Source: Anaerolineae bacterium
GTDB lineage: Bacteria; Chloroflexota; Anaerolineae; Aggregatilineales; UBA3940
Direction: 5' to 3'
Assembly (NCBI GenBank): GCA_016926985.1
Contig: JAFGNO010000192.1
Span: 1-62,218, forward strand
Length of the DNA: 62,218 nt
The position numbers and the translations under genes were made by a program. This document shows, piece by piece, positions 32,477-42,072 of this stretch. The notes beneath the pieces are model-generated. The model did no database searches. It saw nothing but the letters and a program-made list of their open reading frames with translations, and was not told the origin of the DNA. Positions within the stretch are counted from its first letter, which is position 1; each line of letters begins with the position of its first letter.

Positions 32477-33925
32477 GTGAATATTCTGTTCATTGCAGCC
32501 GAATGTGCGCCATTTGCGAAGGTCGGTGGCCTGGGGGATGTGTTAGGTGCACTTCCTGCGGCGCTGGCTGCTATGGGCCACTCTGTACGTGTTGTGCTGC
32601 CCCACCATGGTAATATCAATGATGAGGCATTTGGTCTCAAGCCGGCTGCCCGGTTCCCAATGAACTGGAATGAGGACACCACGCAGGTTGTGGTGTCCTC
32701 AACGATTCACCGCCAGGTCGCCCATTTTTTCATTCGCGGTTATCCCTTTTTCTCCCCGGATGAAAAATTCATCTATCACCAGGATGAGGGGATTGACGTG
32801 GGGCGCTACCTGTTTTTGTCGGCAGCGGCGCTGGAACTCGTGCATATATGGGACGAACAGGATGGCTGGACGCCGGATGTTTATCACGTCCACGACTGGC
32901 ACACCGCTTTCATACCTTACCTGCTCACGCGTAAATACGGCAGTAAGCCAGGATTAGAGAAAGCACCAACGGTGTTCTCGATCCACAATCTGCGCTATCA
33001 GGGCTGGGGTTTGGGCTGGCACCTTGAGCGTGCTGGCCTGCCGCCTGTTGATCACGGGTTGCTGCATGCGACCAATCGGGCAGATAACAGCCTTGCAGTT
33101 GGGCTGGCTTACAGCACCATGCTCAGCACCGTCAGCCCGCGGTATGCGATGGAGATAAACAGCCTGGCCGGCGGATTTGGCCTGGACGGAATTCTCAGTG
33201 CCCGGCAGACTCGTCTGGTTGGTATCCTTAACGGGATTGATACAGCGCTTTGGGACCCCTCCACATCGTCAGTAATCACTCGGCCATTTTCGGTGGATAC
33301 TCTGTCAGGCCGTCAAGCAAACAAGCTGGCATTGCAATCCGAGTTGGGGATACGGCAGGACAAACAGGTGCCTCTTATTGGCGCTGTGATGCGCCTGGTG
33401 GAGCAGAAGGGGCCTGGCATCCTGGCATCAGCCATGCGGATCATCCTGACCCATCGCGACTGCCAGTTTGTCTTGCTGGGAAATGGGCAGTATGAGTATG
33501 AAAACCTGATGCGTTGGCTGGGCTACGACTTTCCCACAAAAGCATCAGTGGCCCTCGGTTTCGATGAGTCGCTTGCCGAACGTATTTACGCGGCTGCAGA
33601 TTTCTTTGTGATGCCCTCCCTGTTTGAGCCGTGCGGGATTGGGCAGATGATTGCCATGCGCTATGGCGCGGTTCCGGTCGTGCGGGCAGTCGGGGGGTTG
33701 GTGGATACGGTGCCACCAGAAATTGGCTTTCTCTTCCACGATTTCCATCCAGGGGCCCTGGAATGGGCCTTGAACCAGGCTCTTGATACCTATCAATATC
33801 GCAATCAGGAGTGGATCAGCCGGCAGCAGTCAGCAATGCGTATGGACCATTCGTGGGAGAGGTCCGCCTGCCGGTATATCGATCTATATGAGCAGGCAAT
33901 TGCGATCCGTAGGATGTATGAATAG
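32477..33925 (+). CDS. glgA: Glycogen synthase (GT5)
   Basis: 482 aa. It extends alpha-1,4-glucan from ADP-glucose. The N-terminal KVGGLGDV donor-binding motif, VHDWHTAF, and the C-terminal MPSLFEPCGIGQMIAMRYG motif, which contains the catalytic Glu, are all visible. The reading frame is open into the GH57 gene upstream, but the GTG at 32477 gives the correct family N-terminus (VNILFIAAECAPFAK) and lies one base after the GH57 stop. An AAGGCG site is suitably placed. Confidence 0.95.
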   Translation: MNILFIAAECAPFAKVGGLGDVLGALPAALAAMGHSVRVVLPHHGNINDEAFGLKPAARFPMNWNEDTTQVVVSSTIHRQVAHFFIRGYPFFSPDEKFIYHQDEGIDVGRYLFLSAAALELVHIWDEQDGWTPDVYHVHDWHTAFIPYLLTRKYGSKPGLEKAPTVFSIHNLRYQGWGLGWHLERAGLPPVDHGLLHATNRADNSLAVGLAYSTMLSTVSPRYAMEINSLAGGFGLDGILSARQTRLVGILNGIDTALWDPSTSSVITRPFSVDTLSGRQANKLALQSELGIRQDKQVPLIGAVMRLVEQKGPGILASAMRIILTHRDCQFVLLGNGQYEYENLMRWLGYDFPTKASVALGFDESLAERIYAAADFFVMPSLFEPCGIGQMIAMRYGAVPVVRAVGGLVDTVPPEIGFLFHDFHPGALEWALNQALDTYQYRNQEWISRQQSAMRMDHSWERSACRYIDLYEQAIAIRRMYE

Positions 33926-33946
33926 AGAAAGCTTCCAGGAGTTGTC

Positions 33947-35212
33947 ATGGTGAAGGTGCGTGCAGTGATATTGGCGGGAGGAGAAGGCAAGCGATTGAGC
34001 GTGCTGACCCGGAAGCGTGCTAAGCCGGCAGTCCCATTTGCCGGAAAATACCGCATTATCGATTTTACGTTGTCTAACTGTGTGAATTCGGACATCTTTG
34101 ATGTCATGATCCTTACTCAATATCGTCCGCATTCCCTGAATGACCATATTGGGAAAGGGCGCCCGTGGGATTTGGACCGGTCATTTAGCGGGGGGGTTCA
34201 GCTTCTTCAACCCTTCATTGGTCGTGAGGACTCGGACTGGTATGCTGGTACTGCCGATGCGGTGTTTCAGAATATTAACTTTGTGAAACAGCGTAATCCG
34301 GACCTGATCCTTGTTCTATCCGGGGATCATATCTACGAGATGAACTATCAGAACCTGATCAAATCTCATCTTGAAAAAGGTGCAGAGGCCACTGCCTGCA
34401 CTTTTGAGGTTTCGGAACAGGACGCCTCTCGCTTTGGCATTATTGAAACTATTTCTGATGGGCGCGTGGTGGCTTTTCACGAGAAGCCCGAGAAGCCCAA
34501 AGGGACGCTGGCCTCAATGGGTGTTTACCTGTTCAACACATCAACACTGATTGATGTCCTGAGGGCGGATGCGTCGCGCTCGTCTTCCAGACACGACTTT
34601 GGCATGGACGTCATTCCCCGGATGGTTGAGGATGGTGTAAAACTCTATAGCTATCCGTTTAGTGGATACTGGGTGGATGTGGGGACGATTGAGGCCTACT
34701 GGAAGACCCATATGGCGCTGGTGGCCCATCCTCCAGTACTTGATCTGAACGATCGGTCGTGGATTATCCACACGCGCAGTGAGGAGCGTCCGCCCGTGCG
34801 GATTGAGGCTGGCTCAGAAATTATTGACAGTTTGATCACTGACGGCTCCCAGATTGCTTCTGGTGCGCGTGTTGAGAAGTCGGTGCTGTCTCCTGGTGTA
34901 TATATTGGGCCAAAGGCAGTTGTGCGCGAGTCGGTTATACTGGCAGGTACCTATATTGAAGCGGGTGCTGTGGTTGAACGCGCCGTCATCGACAAGGACT
35001 GCGTTATCGGGCACAATGTGCAGGTTGGCAGGATCGTTGAGGGGGATGAAAATCCTGGTATCGTGACCATCGGGAAAAACACACATCTCCCAACCGGGAT
35101 GACGGTGGGGCGGGGAACGCGTATTGGCGCGGACCTGAGTGATACAGATTTCCCTGATCTCTCCATCGACGATTTTTCCTATATCCACTCAAAAATCAGG
35201 ACTGATTACTGA
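33947..35212 (+). CDS. glgC: Glucose-1-phosphate adenylyltransferase
   Basis: 421 aa. It makes ADP-glucose from glucose-1-phosphate and ATP and is the regulated step of bacterial glycogen synthesis. Motifs are ILAGGEGKRLSVLT, KPAVPFAGKYRIIDF, the catalytic Asp region SGDHIYEMNY, and a C-terminal left-handed beta helix with the VEKSVLSPGVYIG repeats. An AGGAG site precedes the ATG. It follows glgA after 21 nt. Confidence 0.95.
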   Translation: MVKVRAVILAGGEGKRLSVLTRKRAKPAVPFAGKYRIIDFTLSNCVNSDIFDVMILTQYRPHSLNDHIGKGRPWDLDRSFSGGVQLLQPFIGREDSDWYAGTADAVFQNINFVKQRNPDLILVLSGDHIYEMNYQNLIKSHLEKGAEATACTFEVSEQDASRFGIIETISDGRVVAFHEKPEKPKGTLASMGVYLFNTSTLIDVLRADASRSSSRHDFGMDVIPRMVEDGVKLYSYPFSGYWVDVGTIEAYWKTHMALVAHPPVLDLNDRSWIIHTRSEERPPVRIEAGSEIIDSLITDGSQIASGARVEKSVLSPGVYIGPKAVVRESVILAGTYIEAGAVVERAVIDKDCVIGHNVQVGRIVEGDENPGIVTIGKNTHLPTGMTVGRGTRIGADLSDTDFPDLSIDDFSYIHSKIRTDY

Positions 35213-35241
35213 CCGGGCTTTTCTGGCTTAAGGATTGATCG

Positions 35242-36642
35242 ATGGTAGACCCACAATATCTTGCAGTACATTGTCATTACTACCAGCCTCCTCGTGGCAA
35301 TCCCTTTGTTGATCAACCGCTGGTTGAAGAAGACGCGGCGCCATATAAAAACTGGAATGAACGCATCACGGCAGAGTGTTATGCCCCCAATGCAGCCATC
35401 AACAACTTCAAGAGCATATCCTTTAACCTGGGCGAAACCCTGGCTGCCTGGTTGGATGTAAATGCGCCGGAAACCTACCAGAAAATCGTCGAGGCGGTCG
35501 GCGAACACCTCGAGCGATTTTCTGTTGGGAATGCCATTGCTCAGGGGATGCATCATACGATCCTGCCCCTGTCCCGGTACGAGGACAAAGTCACACAGGT
35601 TGCCTGGGGCCTGGCAGTATTTAAGCACCGTTTTAAGCACAAACCACAGGGGATGTGGCTGCCGGAGATGGCTGTCGATGAGGAGGTGCTGTGTGTTCTT
35701 GTAGACCATGGCATTGAATGGACGATTCTCTCCGCTGGACAGGTCATTGACCCACCTCCCGGCTCAGGGCCCTTCTGGGTAAACCTGCCGGGGGGGCGTC
35801 GAATCAAGATTTTTGTGCGGGACGATCACCTCAGTAACGATATCGCTTTCAATCTTGGCTACTTTGGTGGCGCCGGGCGCTGGGCGCGTGAAGTGCTGGT
35901 ACCCCGGAAACGCGATGCCGGCGTGCTGACCCTGATTGCAACGGACGGCGAGACTTTTGGTCACCACTGGCGGGGTGAAGAACATTTCTTGCACTGGCTT
36001 TTGACTTATGAGGCCCATGCTGCAGGCTATGATGTGATCTCACTCAATCGATACGCTCAACAGGTGCAGCCGCAGCACACGGTTGCTATCCGGGAGTTCA
36101 GTTCCTGGAGTTGTGGCCACGGTCTATCGCGTTGGGCAACCGGCTGTGACTGCACACCCGGCGATTCAACCTGGAAGGCAGCGCTGCGTCGGGCGATGGA
36201 AAACCTCCGGTTCGAAGTGGATGCAGCTTTTCTTGATTTTGTTGAGCCGATCGACGATGTTGATCCCTATGCGCTTCGAAATGCGTATATTGATGTTGTG
36301 CTTGGCCTTATCAAGCAAGAGGAATTCCTCAAGCACTTTGGCGTGTCTCTGAAAGAAGAAAAGGCGGAGGCCCTATTGAAGCTGGTGATCGCCCAGTTTC
36401 ACCGCCAGCGAATGTTCAGCAGCTGCACCTACTTTTTCCCAGAATTGAATGGACATGCCACCGTATATGGCATTGCAAACGCCGCCTACTGCATCAAGCT
36501 GACTCGCGAGGCCCTCGGGATTGACCTTGCAGAGAGCTTCCGGCGAGACCTGATGATCGCCCGCCAGTATGATGTGAAGACAGGAAAACTGATTGTGGGC
36601 GGGGACCTGTTTGACGAGGTTGTCGAACAGCTTGAAGTCTAA
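35242..36642 (+). CDS. GH57-DUF3536 glucan-active enzyme
   Basis: 466 aa. The N-terminus is a GH57 domain (VHCHYYQPPRGNPF, nucleophile-type WLPEMAV near residue 139 and ATDGETFGHH near 233). The C-terminus matches DUF3536, with SSWSCGHGLSRW, AYIDVVLG and MFSSCTYFFPEL. Family members often are amylase- or branching-like, but the exact reaction is unproven. It is shorter than many relatives, which exceed 700 aa. An AAGGATT site precedes the ATG. It is the last gene of the glycogen operon. Confidence 0.85.
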   Translation: MVDPQYLAVHCHYYQPPRGNPFVDQPLVEEDAAPYKNWNERITAECYAPNAAINNFKSISFNLGETLAAWLDVNAPETYQKIVEAVGEHLERFSVGNAIAQGMHHTILPLSRYEDKVTQVAWGLAVFKHRFKHKPQGMWLPEMAVDEEVLCVLVDHGIEWTILSAGQVIDPPPGSGPFWVNLPGGRRIKIFVRDDHLSNDIAFNLGYFGGAGRWAREVLVPRKRDAGVLTLIATDGETFGHHWRGEEHFLHWLLTYEAHAAGYDVISLNRYAQQVQPQHTVAIREFSSWSCGHGLSRWATGCDCTPGDSTWKAALRRAMENLRFEVDAAFLDFVEPIDDVDPYALRNAYIDVVLGLIKQEEFLKHFGVSLKEEKAEALLKLVIAQFHRQRMFSSCTYFFPELNGHATVYGIANAAYCIKLTREALGIDLAESFRRDLMIARQYDVKTGKLIVGGDLFDEVVEQLEV

Positions 36643-39071
36643 AATTCTTCTGGTCTGCTGTAGAGGGTTTTATACAGGGCGAAGTGCCTGTATATCCCTT
36701 CAATGTATGCTCTTGGTTCGCTCAGGGTGATCAGTTCCAAGAACAGGTCTGGATCGCCCTGGGCCTGCTGCTGCCAGGTTAACGCGCGTCCAGAACCTGC
36801 GTTGTAGGCAGCCAGCACCGCGTATACATCGCCATCGAACCGGTTAAACTCATCATACAATAGCCAGGTGCCAAAGTTCACGTTGACATAGGGTCGTTGC
36901 AGGTCAGCAACTGAGTAGTCTGGCCAGTTCAGGATAGCTGCAATCCGTTCCCCGGTAGGCGGCCAGATTTGCATCAGGCCCTGTGCGGCGGCACGCGACT
37001 CGGCAAAACCCTCAAAAAGACTCTCTTGCTCAATAATTGCAAAAACAAGCAAAGGATCAAGGGAATACTGGGTGGCGTAGGTTAAAATCAGGTCCTGAAA
37101 ATAGGTGGGATACCTGAGCCGGGCAAGAAATACTGGCCCTTCCAGTGGGGAGATTGATGCCAGCGTATGCAGACGCGCTGCGGCAAGGATCGAGGAACGA
37201 TACAGGCCAATTTCCCGGAAGTAGAGCGCCAGCTGGTACAGCGCAAGTGGATCATTGGCGTAGCTGGTTCGGACAGTATCAAATCCGTTCTTTGCTTCCA
37301 CTGGCATCCCCAGATCCCATAGCTCGCGGGAGCGCAGCATAACCGGGTCCGAAGCGATATCTTCCCGAAGTGTTTCCGCAAGCGGAGGCGTATTGGTCAA
37401 CCCAAACTGTGTGACAAGCCACTGTTCTGCTTCTGCTCTTCCCTCATCAGGGTCGACAGGGATAACCATCTCTCCAGGGTCAGAAAATGGGGCTCCCCCA
37501 CCCAGTAGTTCAGCAGCACGGAAGCTGTAGTAGCGTTCAGGTTCCAGCGACATCGCCAGTTGATAGGCCTCGACAGATTCCGCCTGACGACCCTGTCTGG
37601 CGAGGCTTTTTCCCAGCCAGAACGCATCGCGGGCGGGGCGTGGATTTTCCGCGCTGGCCAGGTTGGCGCGGAATACTGCCTCGGCTGCGCTGGCCTCACC
37701 GCGCAACAGATAGGCAATCCCGATATCAAACAACCCATTAACTGCTCGCGAATCGGCAGGGAACTGCTGCTCCAGGGCGCGGAAAAAGGCTTCAGCGCGG
37801 GTCAGGTCTCCCAGTCCGGCTGTCAGTGCCCCGGCTGCCGCAAGGCCATCCGGAGCCTGGGACAAAAAAGGATAATCCGCAGCCAGGGCCTGATATAGCG
37901 TAAGCGCTGTTTCTATATCCCCGGTTTCGGCATGGATGTCCGCCAGCTCCAGCCAGGTTTTGCCCCACACATCACCTGTCTGCGGCTGATATACCTCAAG
38001 CAGCCATTCCAGGTCGCTGATGGCCTCGTCTGTCCTGCCAAGCGCCCGGTAGGAGATCGCGCGGTAGAAGTACAGTTCAGCCGGGATCTCGTCGTCGGCT
38101 GCTGCATCCAGATAATTGGTGAAAGCCATGATGGCAATGTCGTATTGGCCCTGGAAATAGTTAACCAACCCGCGCTGAAACTGGTCAACCGGGATGTTGG
38201 CAGACAGCAGATCGCGCAGGGCGGTCAGTGCGTCGTAGCTTTGTGGGTAGCGCTCAAAGACAATGCCCAATTGGGTATATGCCGCGTCATAGTCGCCTGC
38301 CTCAAACAGCGTTTGCCCGATGAGGAACTCAATTCTGGCCCGGTATATATAGTCTTCTGCTGAAACAAGTATCGCCTCATACTGGTTGATGGCGGCCTGC
38401 GTATTGCCCTCTGCCCGGCTTATCTCAGCCAGTTTTTCTCGCAGGACATAGCTTTCCTCCAGATCGATGCTGCTCAGGAGAGCCTGTTCGAAACTGAATG
38501 CTGCCCGCGCTGACTGGCCTCCTGCGATGTAAGCATCCCCGATTCGTTCATGGACGAGTGAGTCAATGAGGCCGGGCTTCAGCGTCAGGTAGGTTTGATA
38601 GTCCGATATTGCGCGCGCATAATCGCCCAGCTCCGCATAACAATTGCCGCGCAGAAAATAGGCATGTGCTATGCGCTCGTGGGATGGAAATGCACCAATG
38701 AATGAGTTCAGCGCGGTCAGCGCCTCAGAGCAGCTCCCACTTTGCAGCGCCGCCTGGGCAAGGCCAATTTGGGCTGCGGCTCGCTCAGATTCATTGGAGC
38801 CGGGGTCGGCCAGCACGCGCCTGAATTCGATGACGGCCGTATCCCAGTTTCCGTTGCGGAGGTCGCGCTCGCCCATGTGGATATTTTCTATGGGCGTTGG
38901 TGTGCTGGTTGGCGTGGGAGATGGTATCGGTGAGGCTGGGGGAGCGCTGGCCCAGAGCGTGGCTGTGGCTACTGGCAGGGAATCAGAGCCCTGACTGCAT
39001 GCGCAGACACTCACTGCTATGCTGGCAATCAATACCACAACTGTCAGGCACAGGACCCATTTTTCTCGCAT
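36639..39071 (-). CDS. TPR-rich lytic transglycosylase lipoprotein (Slt70-like)
   Basis: 810 aa. It begins with a lipoprotein-like signal (MREKWVLCL, hydrophobic core, then VCACS), followed by a Pro/Thr-rich linker and about 560 residues of tetratricopeptide-like repeats. The last 150 residues form an SLT domain with the catalytic Glu in EQES (about residue 682), GLMQIWPPTG and AVLAAYNAGSG. Such enzymes cleave peptidoglycan glycan chains. A TTGACA-17-GATAAT promoter ends 7 nt before the ATG, which rules out the longer frame. It is convergent with the GH57 gene (4-nt overlap). Confidence 0.9.
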   Translation of the reverse strand: MREKWVLCLTVVVLIASIAVSVCACSQGSDSLPVATATLWASAPPASPIPSPTPTSTPTPIENIHMGERDLRNGNWDTAVIEFRRVLADPGSNESERAAAQIGLAQAALQSGSCSEALTALNSFIGAFPSHERIAHAYFLRGNCYAELGDYARAISDYQTYLTLKPGLIDSLVHERIGDAYIAGGQSARAAFSFEQALLSSIDLEESYVLREKLAEISRAEGNTQAAINQYEAILVSAEDYIYRARIEFLIGQTLFEAGDYDAAYTQLGIVFERYPQSYDALTALRDLLSANIPVDQFQRGLVNYFQGQYDIAIMAFTNYLDAAADDEIPAELYFYRAISYRALGRTDEAISDLEWLLEVYQPQTGDVWGKTWLELADIHAETGDIETALTLYQALAADYPFLSQAPDGLAAAGALTAGLGDLTRAEAFFRALEQQFPADSRAVNGLFDIGIAYLLRGEASAAEAVFRANLASAENPRPARDAFWLGKSLARQGRQAESVEAYQLAMSLEPERYYSFRAAELLGGGAPFSDPGEMVIPVDPDEGRAEAEQWLVTQFGLTNTPPLAETLREDIASDPVMLRSRELWDLGMPVEAKNGFDTVRTSYANDPLALYQLALYFREIGLYRSSILAAARLHTLASISPLEGPVFLARLRYPTYFQDLILTYATQYSLDPLLVFAIIEQESLFEGFAESRAAAQGLMQIWPPTGERIAAILNWPDYSVADLQRPYVNVNFGTWLLYDEFNRFDGDVYAVLAAYNAGSGRALTWQQQAQGDPDLFLELITLSEPRAYIEGIYRHFALYKTLYSRPEEF

Positions 39072-39078
39072 GATGCCG

Positions 39079-39107
39079 ATTATCCCGGTGTTTTTTGCTC
39101 TTGTCAA
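39079..39107 (-). promoter_or_regulatory. Near-consensus sigma-70 promoter for the transglycosylase, predicted leaderless
   Basis: TTGACA and GATAAT are exactly 17 nt apart on the minus strand. The ATG begins 7 nt after the -10, so the mRNA would start at or next to the initiation codon. Confidence 0.75.
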
Positions 39108-39193
39108 TGACAGACTCCACCACTTCCAATCACAAACCATCCAGTCGATGGACAGTTGACCGGGTTGTTTTTCTGACAGGGGGGGAAGAAGAC

Positions 39194-39571
39194 TCAGGCC
39201 GATCTGTTTTTAGCCAGGGTGCTGATTTTTGTGAGGAGATCAAGGTGTTTGATCGGCTTATGCAGATAGTCACTGGCGCCAGCCTGGTAGCCTTCCTCAA
39301 TTGATGCCGGATCGCCCAGTGCTGACAGGATAACAATGGGCACATCAGCCGTAGCCGGTCGTTCTCGAATCAACCGGCACAGCGTGATACCATCCAGCCC
39401 GGGCATCATTACATCCAGGATGATCAGGTCCGGTGTGCTTTGATCAAGCAATTCAAGCGCCTCATAGCCGTTGAGGGCTTTAATGACCTGGTAGCCTCCG
39501 CGCTCAAGCATCAGGCTGATCAGCGTCAGTGCTCGAACCTCATCATCAACAGCAAGGATAGTTGTTATCAT
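39194..39571 (-). CDS. Stand-alone response regulator receiver protein
   Basis: 125 aa, a receiver domain only. The acidic pair is at D9 and D10, the phosphorylatable Asp is D53 (ILDVMMPG), the switch Ser is S83 and the conserved Lys is K105 (LHKPIKH). There is no output domain, so it must act through protein contacts. No histidine kinase is nearby. It lies 122 nt upstream of the transglycosylase ATG, and it is divergent from the trmI gene. Confidence 0.94.
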   Translation of the reverse strand: MITTILAVDDEVRALTLISLMLERGGYQVIKALNGYEALELLDQSTPDLIILDVMMPGLDGITLCRLIRERPATADVPIVILSALGDPASIEEGYQAGASDYLHKPIKHLDLLTKISTLAKNRSA

Positions 39572-39787
39572 GTTTCCGCGGCCAGGCTCTAGTTACCCCA
39601 CGCATTGAGTCTACTTGAGTTCCAGACAAATTGAAAATCCGGTTTTATGCATGCCAGGAAGGTGAGCCGCGGTTTCAGGTTTCTTTTCAGGCCGGCATTT
39701 TCCACTGATCTAGTGGCGATTTGCTTCCCGGTGCTGTACTATCAACCCGGCGTGCAGCGATCCGAATCTGGTATTAGGGAGGTATTT

Positions 39788-40573
39788 GTGCGCCTGGCTT
39801 CTGAAGGGGATATTGTTCTGATTTACAATGAGCGTGATGGGAAATATTTCGTCCGCAGGTTGACATCTGGCGGCCGGCTGCAAACGCACACCGGAGAAAT
39901 CTTCCATGACGATCTGATAGGGACGCCTATTGGCTCTCGCGTGCTGACCCATCTGGGCAGCCCGTATTTACTGTTCCTGCCAACCACAGATGAATTAGTG
40001 CGAAATCTCAAGCGGCGCAGCCAGATCATCTTTCCAAAAGATGCCGGTTATCTTGTCATGAAGCTGGGTATTGTTCCGGGCAGTCGTGTCTTGGAAGCCG
40101 GGACAGGCAGCGGGGGACTGTGTGTGATACTGGCATCGATTGTCGGCAGTGATGGTCAGGTCTATTCCTATGATGTGCGCGAAGATATGAGCAGGCTGGC
40201 CGCTGAAAACCTCGCTTTCCTTGGTTTGGATGATCGGGTCACATTCACGGTGCGCGAAGCCGCCGATGGCTTTGATGAGGCGGACCTTGACGCGGTTATC
40301 CTGGACATGCTTGAGCCCTGGCGGGTACTTGAGGCCGCCCATGCCGCCTTGCGGGGTGGGGGGATGCTGGGATGTCTGGTGCCGACTGTCAATCAGCTGA
40401 CCCGCCTGATTGCCAACCTGAAGGTACATCCGGGGTTTGGATTTATTGAAGCAGAAGAGCTGTTGCTACGTCCCTTCAAGACCCTTCCCGAGCGGATCCG
40501 ACCGGAAGACAGGATTGTCGGGCACACGGGATATCTGGTTTTCGCACGTGCCCTGGTGCGCTCAGATCGGTAA
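39788..40573 (+). CDS. trmI: tRNA (adenine(58)-N1)-methyltransferase TrmI
   Basis: 261 aa, usual for TrmI, which methylates A58 in the tRNA T-loop. The SAM-binding motif is LEAGTGSGGLC (about residue 104), followed by YSYDVRED and the DMLEPW motif near residue 170. An N-terminal small barrel is present. The longest frame begins 47 codons upstream, but the GTG at 39788 follows a GGGAGG site and gives the family N-terminus (VRLASEGDIVLI), so it is chosen. No good promoter is seen in the 216-nt divergent spacer. A lipoprotein gene follows after 16 nt. Confidence 0.92.
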   Translation: MRLASEGDIVLIYNERDGKYFVRRLTSGGRLQTHTGEIFHDDLIGTPIGSRVLTHLGSPYLLFLPTTDELVRNLKRRSQIIFPKDAGYLVMKLGIVPGSRVLEAGTGSGGLCVILASIVGSDGQVYSYDVREDMSRLAAENLAFLGLDDRVTFTVREAADGFDEADLDAVILDMLEPWRVLEAAHAALRGGGMLGCLVPTVNQLTRLIANLKVHPGFGFIEAEELLLRPFKTLPERIRPEDRIVGHTGYLVFARALVRSDR

Positions 40574-40589
40574 GGCCTGGTAGAAAGTC

Positions 40590-42068
40590 ATGAGGCATTC
40601 TGTTCAATCCCGTATGACAAAAAAACTGACGGGCTGTCTTGTGCTGATGGTACTGGTTGCCTGTGCAGACCAGCACACCGTCGAGTCAGAGACACCGCTT
40701 GCAGCAACTGCCACTTTGCAGAATGCTGCCGAAACACCTGCCTCGACTACTGCTCCACCAGCAGCATGCCAGTACCAGCCAGGACAGATCATCCTGGAAT
40801 ATGCTGGTAGCCTTGAGCCTGGCGCGGGTGGGCTTGAGTTGGGTTTTTGTGCACCGGCATGGCAGGTTATCCGGGTAGATACAGGCACCCCGGATAGCCA
40901 GCTGATCTACCGGTTTTCTATCACAGATAAGTTTCACAATGTGCTTTCCACGTTTGAGGCGGGTGGCGCTGCCGGGCCAGGCTCAATTGCCGAACTCAAT
41001 CTGCCTTATGCTGGAATCTATGATGTGCTTGTTGAACTCATCCAGGGAAATGGAGAAGTGACTTTAGCTGTGACAGCCCTGGATGCGCCAGGCAGCAGCC
41101 TCCATAGCGCTGAACTTCCTTTGGATGTGCAGGCAGCGTTTACTGTCAGGCGGGCCTCTCACACTCACTCGCTCATGATGACCAGGGGGCAGTGGTTTTT
41201 TCTTGGATTAACAACTACCCGGGGCCTTCAGGTTGATGCGCGGTTGTATGATCCAGCAGGTGCTGAAGTGACGTTGAAGCCTGCCGTGACAGCATTTGGC
41301 GGGCAGGTGCTTGCTGCTGAAGCCCCGTTGGAGGGGCAATATGTGATTGTGATAGCCAATGAGAACGAAACAACGGGCGAATACCAGCTGCATGTCGCCA
41401 GTGCTGCGAAGATTCCTCCCCCGGCAGATATTCAGTTTGTGGTCTATAACCAGGACTATCGTGCAACGTTCACACAATCTGATACTATCGATATTGCGTT
41501 CTCAGGGCAGCTTGGCGATGTCCTGCAATTGTCTGTCAGAGATATGAGTTCCGGGTTAGGGGTTGTTTTCCATTTGGTCGGGTCATCAGGGGGTGTCCTG
41601 GCCTGGGCAGACAGCAAGGCAGGCCAATCAGCGAGCGTGGACGAAATTCAGTTGCCTTATACCGGAACTTTTTATATACGCCTCTACCCCCGGGGCAGTG
41701 GTCAGGCGGTGCTTCGCATTGATGAACTCGGTCGACAGAACCTGACAGGTGGAGGACAGTTTGGCATCAATTCTCACGCAGCAGGCTCTGGTCGTTTTGA
41801 CGGCGCCAATGCCTATCATCTTTACCAGTTTACCGGTGCTGCCACCAATGCTGTATACCTGAAGATTACGCCAGTAACGAGCAGAATTATTATGGCTCTG
41901 TACTCGCCTTCAGGGCAGTATACTGGTTTCTGGCAGATGCGGGATTCGGGAGAGGGCGCCAATACGATTTATTATGAACTCGCTGAGACCGGGACTTTTA
42001 CATTGATAGTCTATACAGCAGATGACTACGCCGGTGTCTACGAACTGGAATTTACCAGGGAGGAATAA
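40590..42068 (+). CDS. Secreted lipoprotein with repeated beta-sandwich (pre-peptidase C-terminal-like) domains, copy 1
   Basis: 492 aa. A lipoprotein signal (GCLVLMVLVACADQ) is followed by a Thr/Ala-rich linker and about four similar beta domains of roughly 95-105 residues. They share turns such as LPYAGIYDVLVEL, APLEGQYVIVIAN, LPYTGTFYIRLY and LAETGTFTLIVY, in the style of PPC domains. There is no catalytic motif. Such domains often sit on secreted peptidases or in surface-binding proteins; here they are stand-alone. The downstream paralogue begins after 4 nt. Confidence 0.8.
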   Translation: MRHSVQSRMTKKLTGCLVLMVLVACADQHTVESETPLAATATLQNAAETPASTTAPPAACQYQPGQIILEYAGSLEPGAGGLELGFCAPAWQVIRVDTGTPDSQLIYRFSITDKFHNVLSTFEAGGAAGPGSIAELNLPYAGIYDVLVELIQGNGEVTLAVTALDAPGSSLHSAELPLDVQAAFTVRRASHTHSLMMTRGQWFFLGLTTTRGLQVDARLYDPAGAEVTLKPAVTAFGGQVLAAEAPLEGQYVIVIANENETTGEYQLHVASAAKIPPPADIQFVVYNQDYRATFTQSDTIDIAFSGQLGDVLQLSVRDMSSGLGVVFHLVGSSGGVLAWADSKAGQSASVDEIQLPYTGTFYIRLYPRGSGQAVLRIDELGRQNLTGGGQFGINSHAAGSGRFDGANAYHLYQFTGAATNAVYLKITPVTSRIIMALYSPSGQYTGFWQMRDSGEGANTIYYELAETGTFTLIVYTADDYAGVYELEFTREE

Positions 42069-42072
42069 CGCC

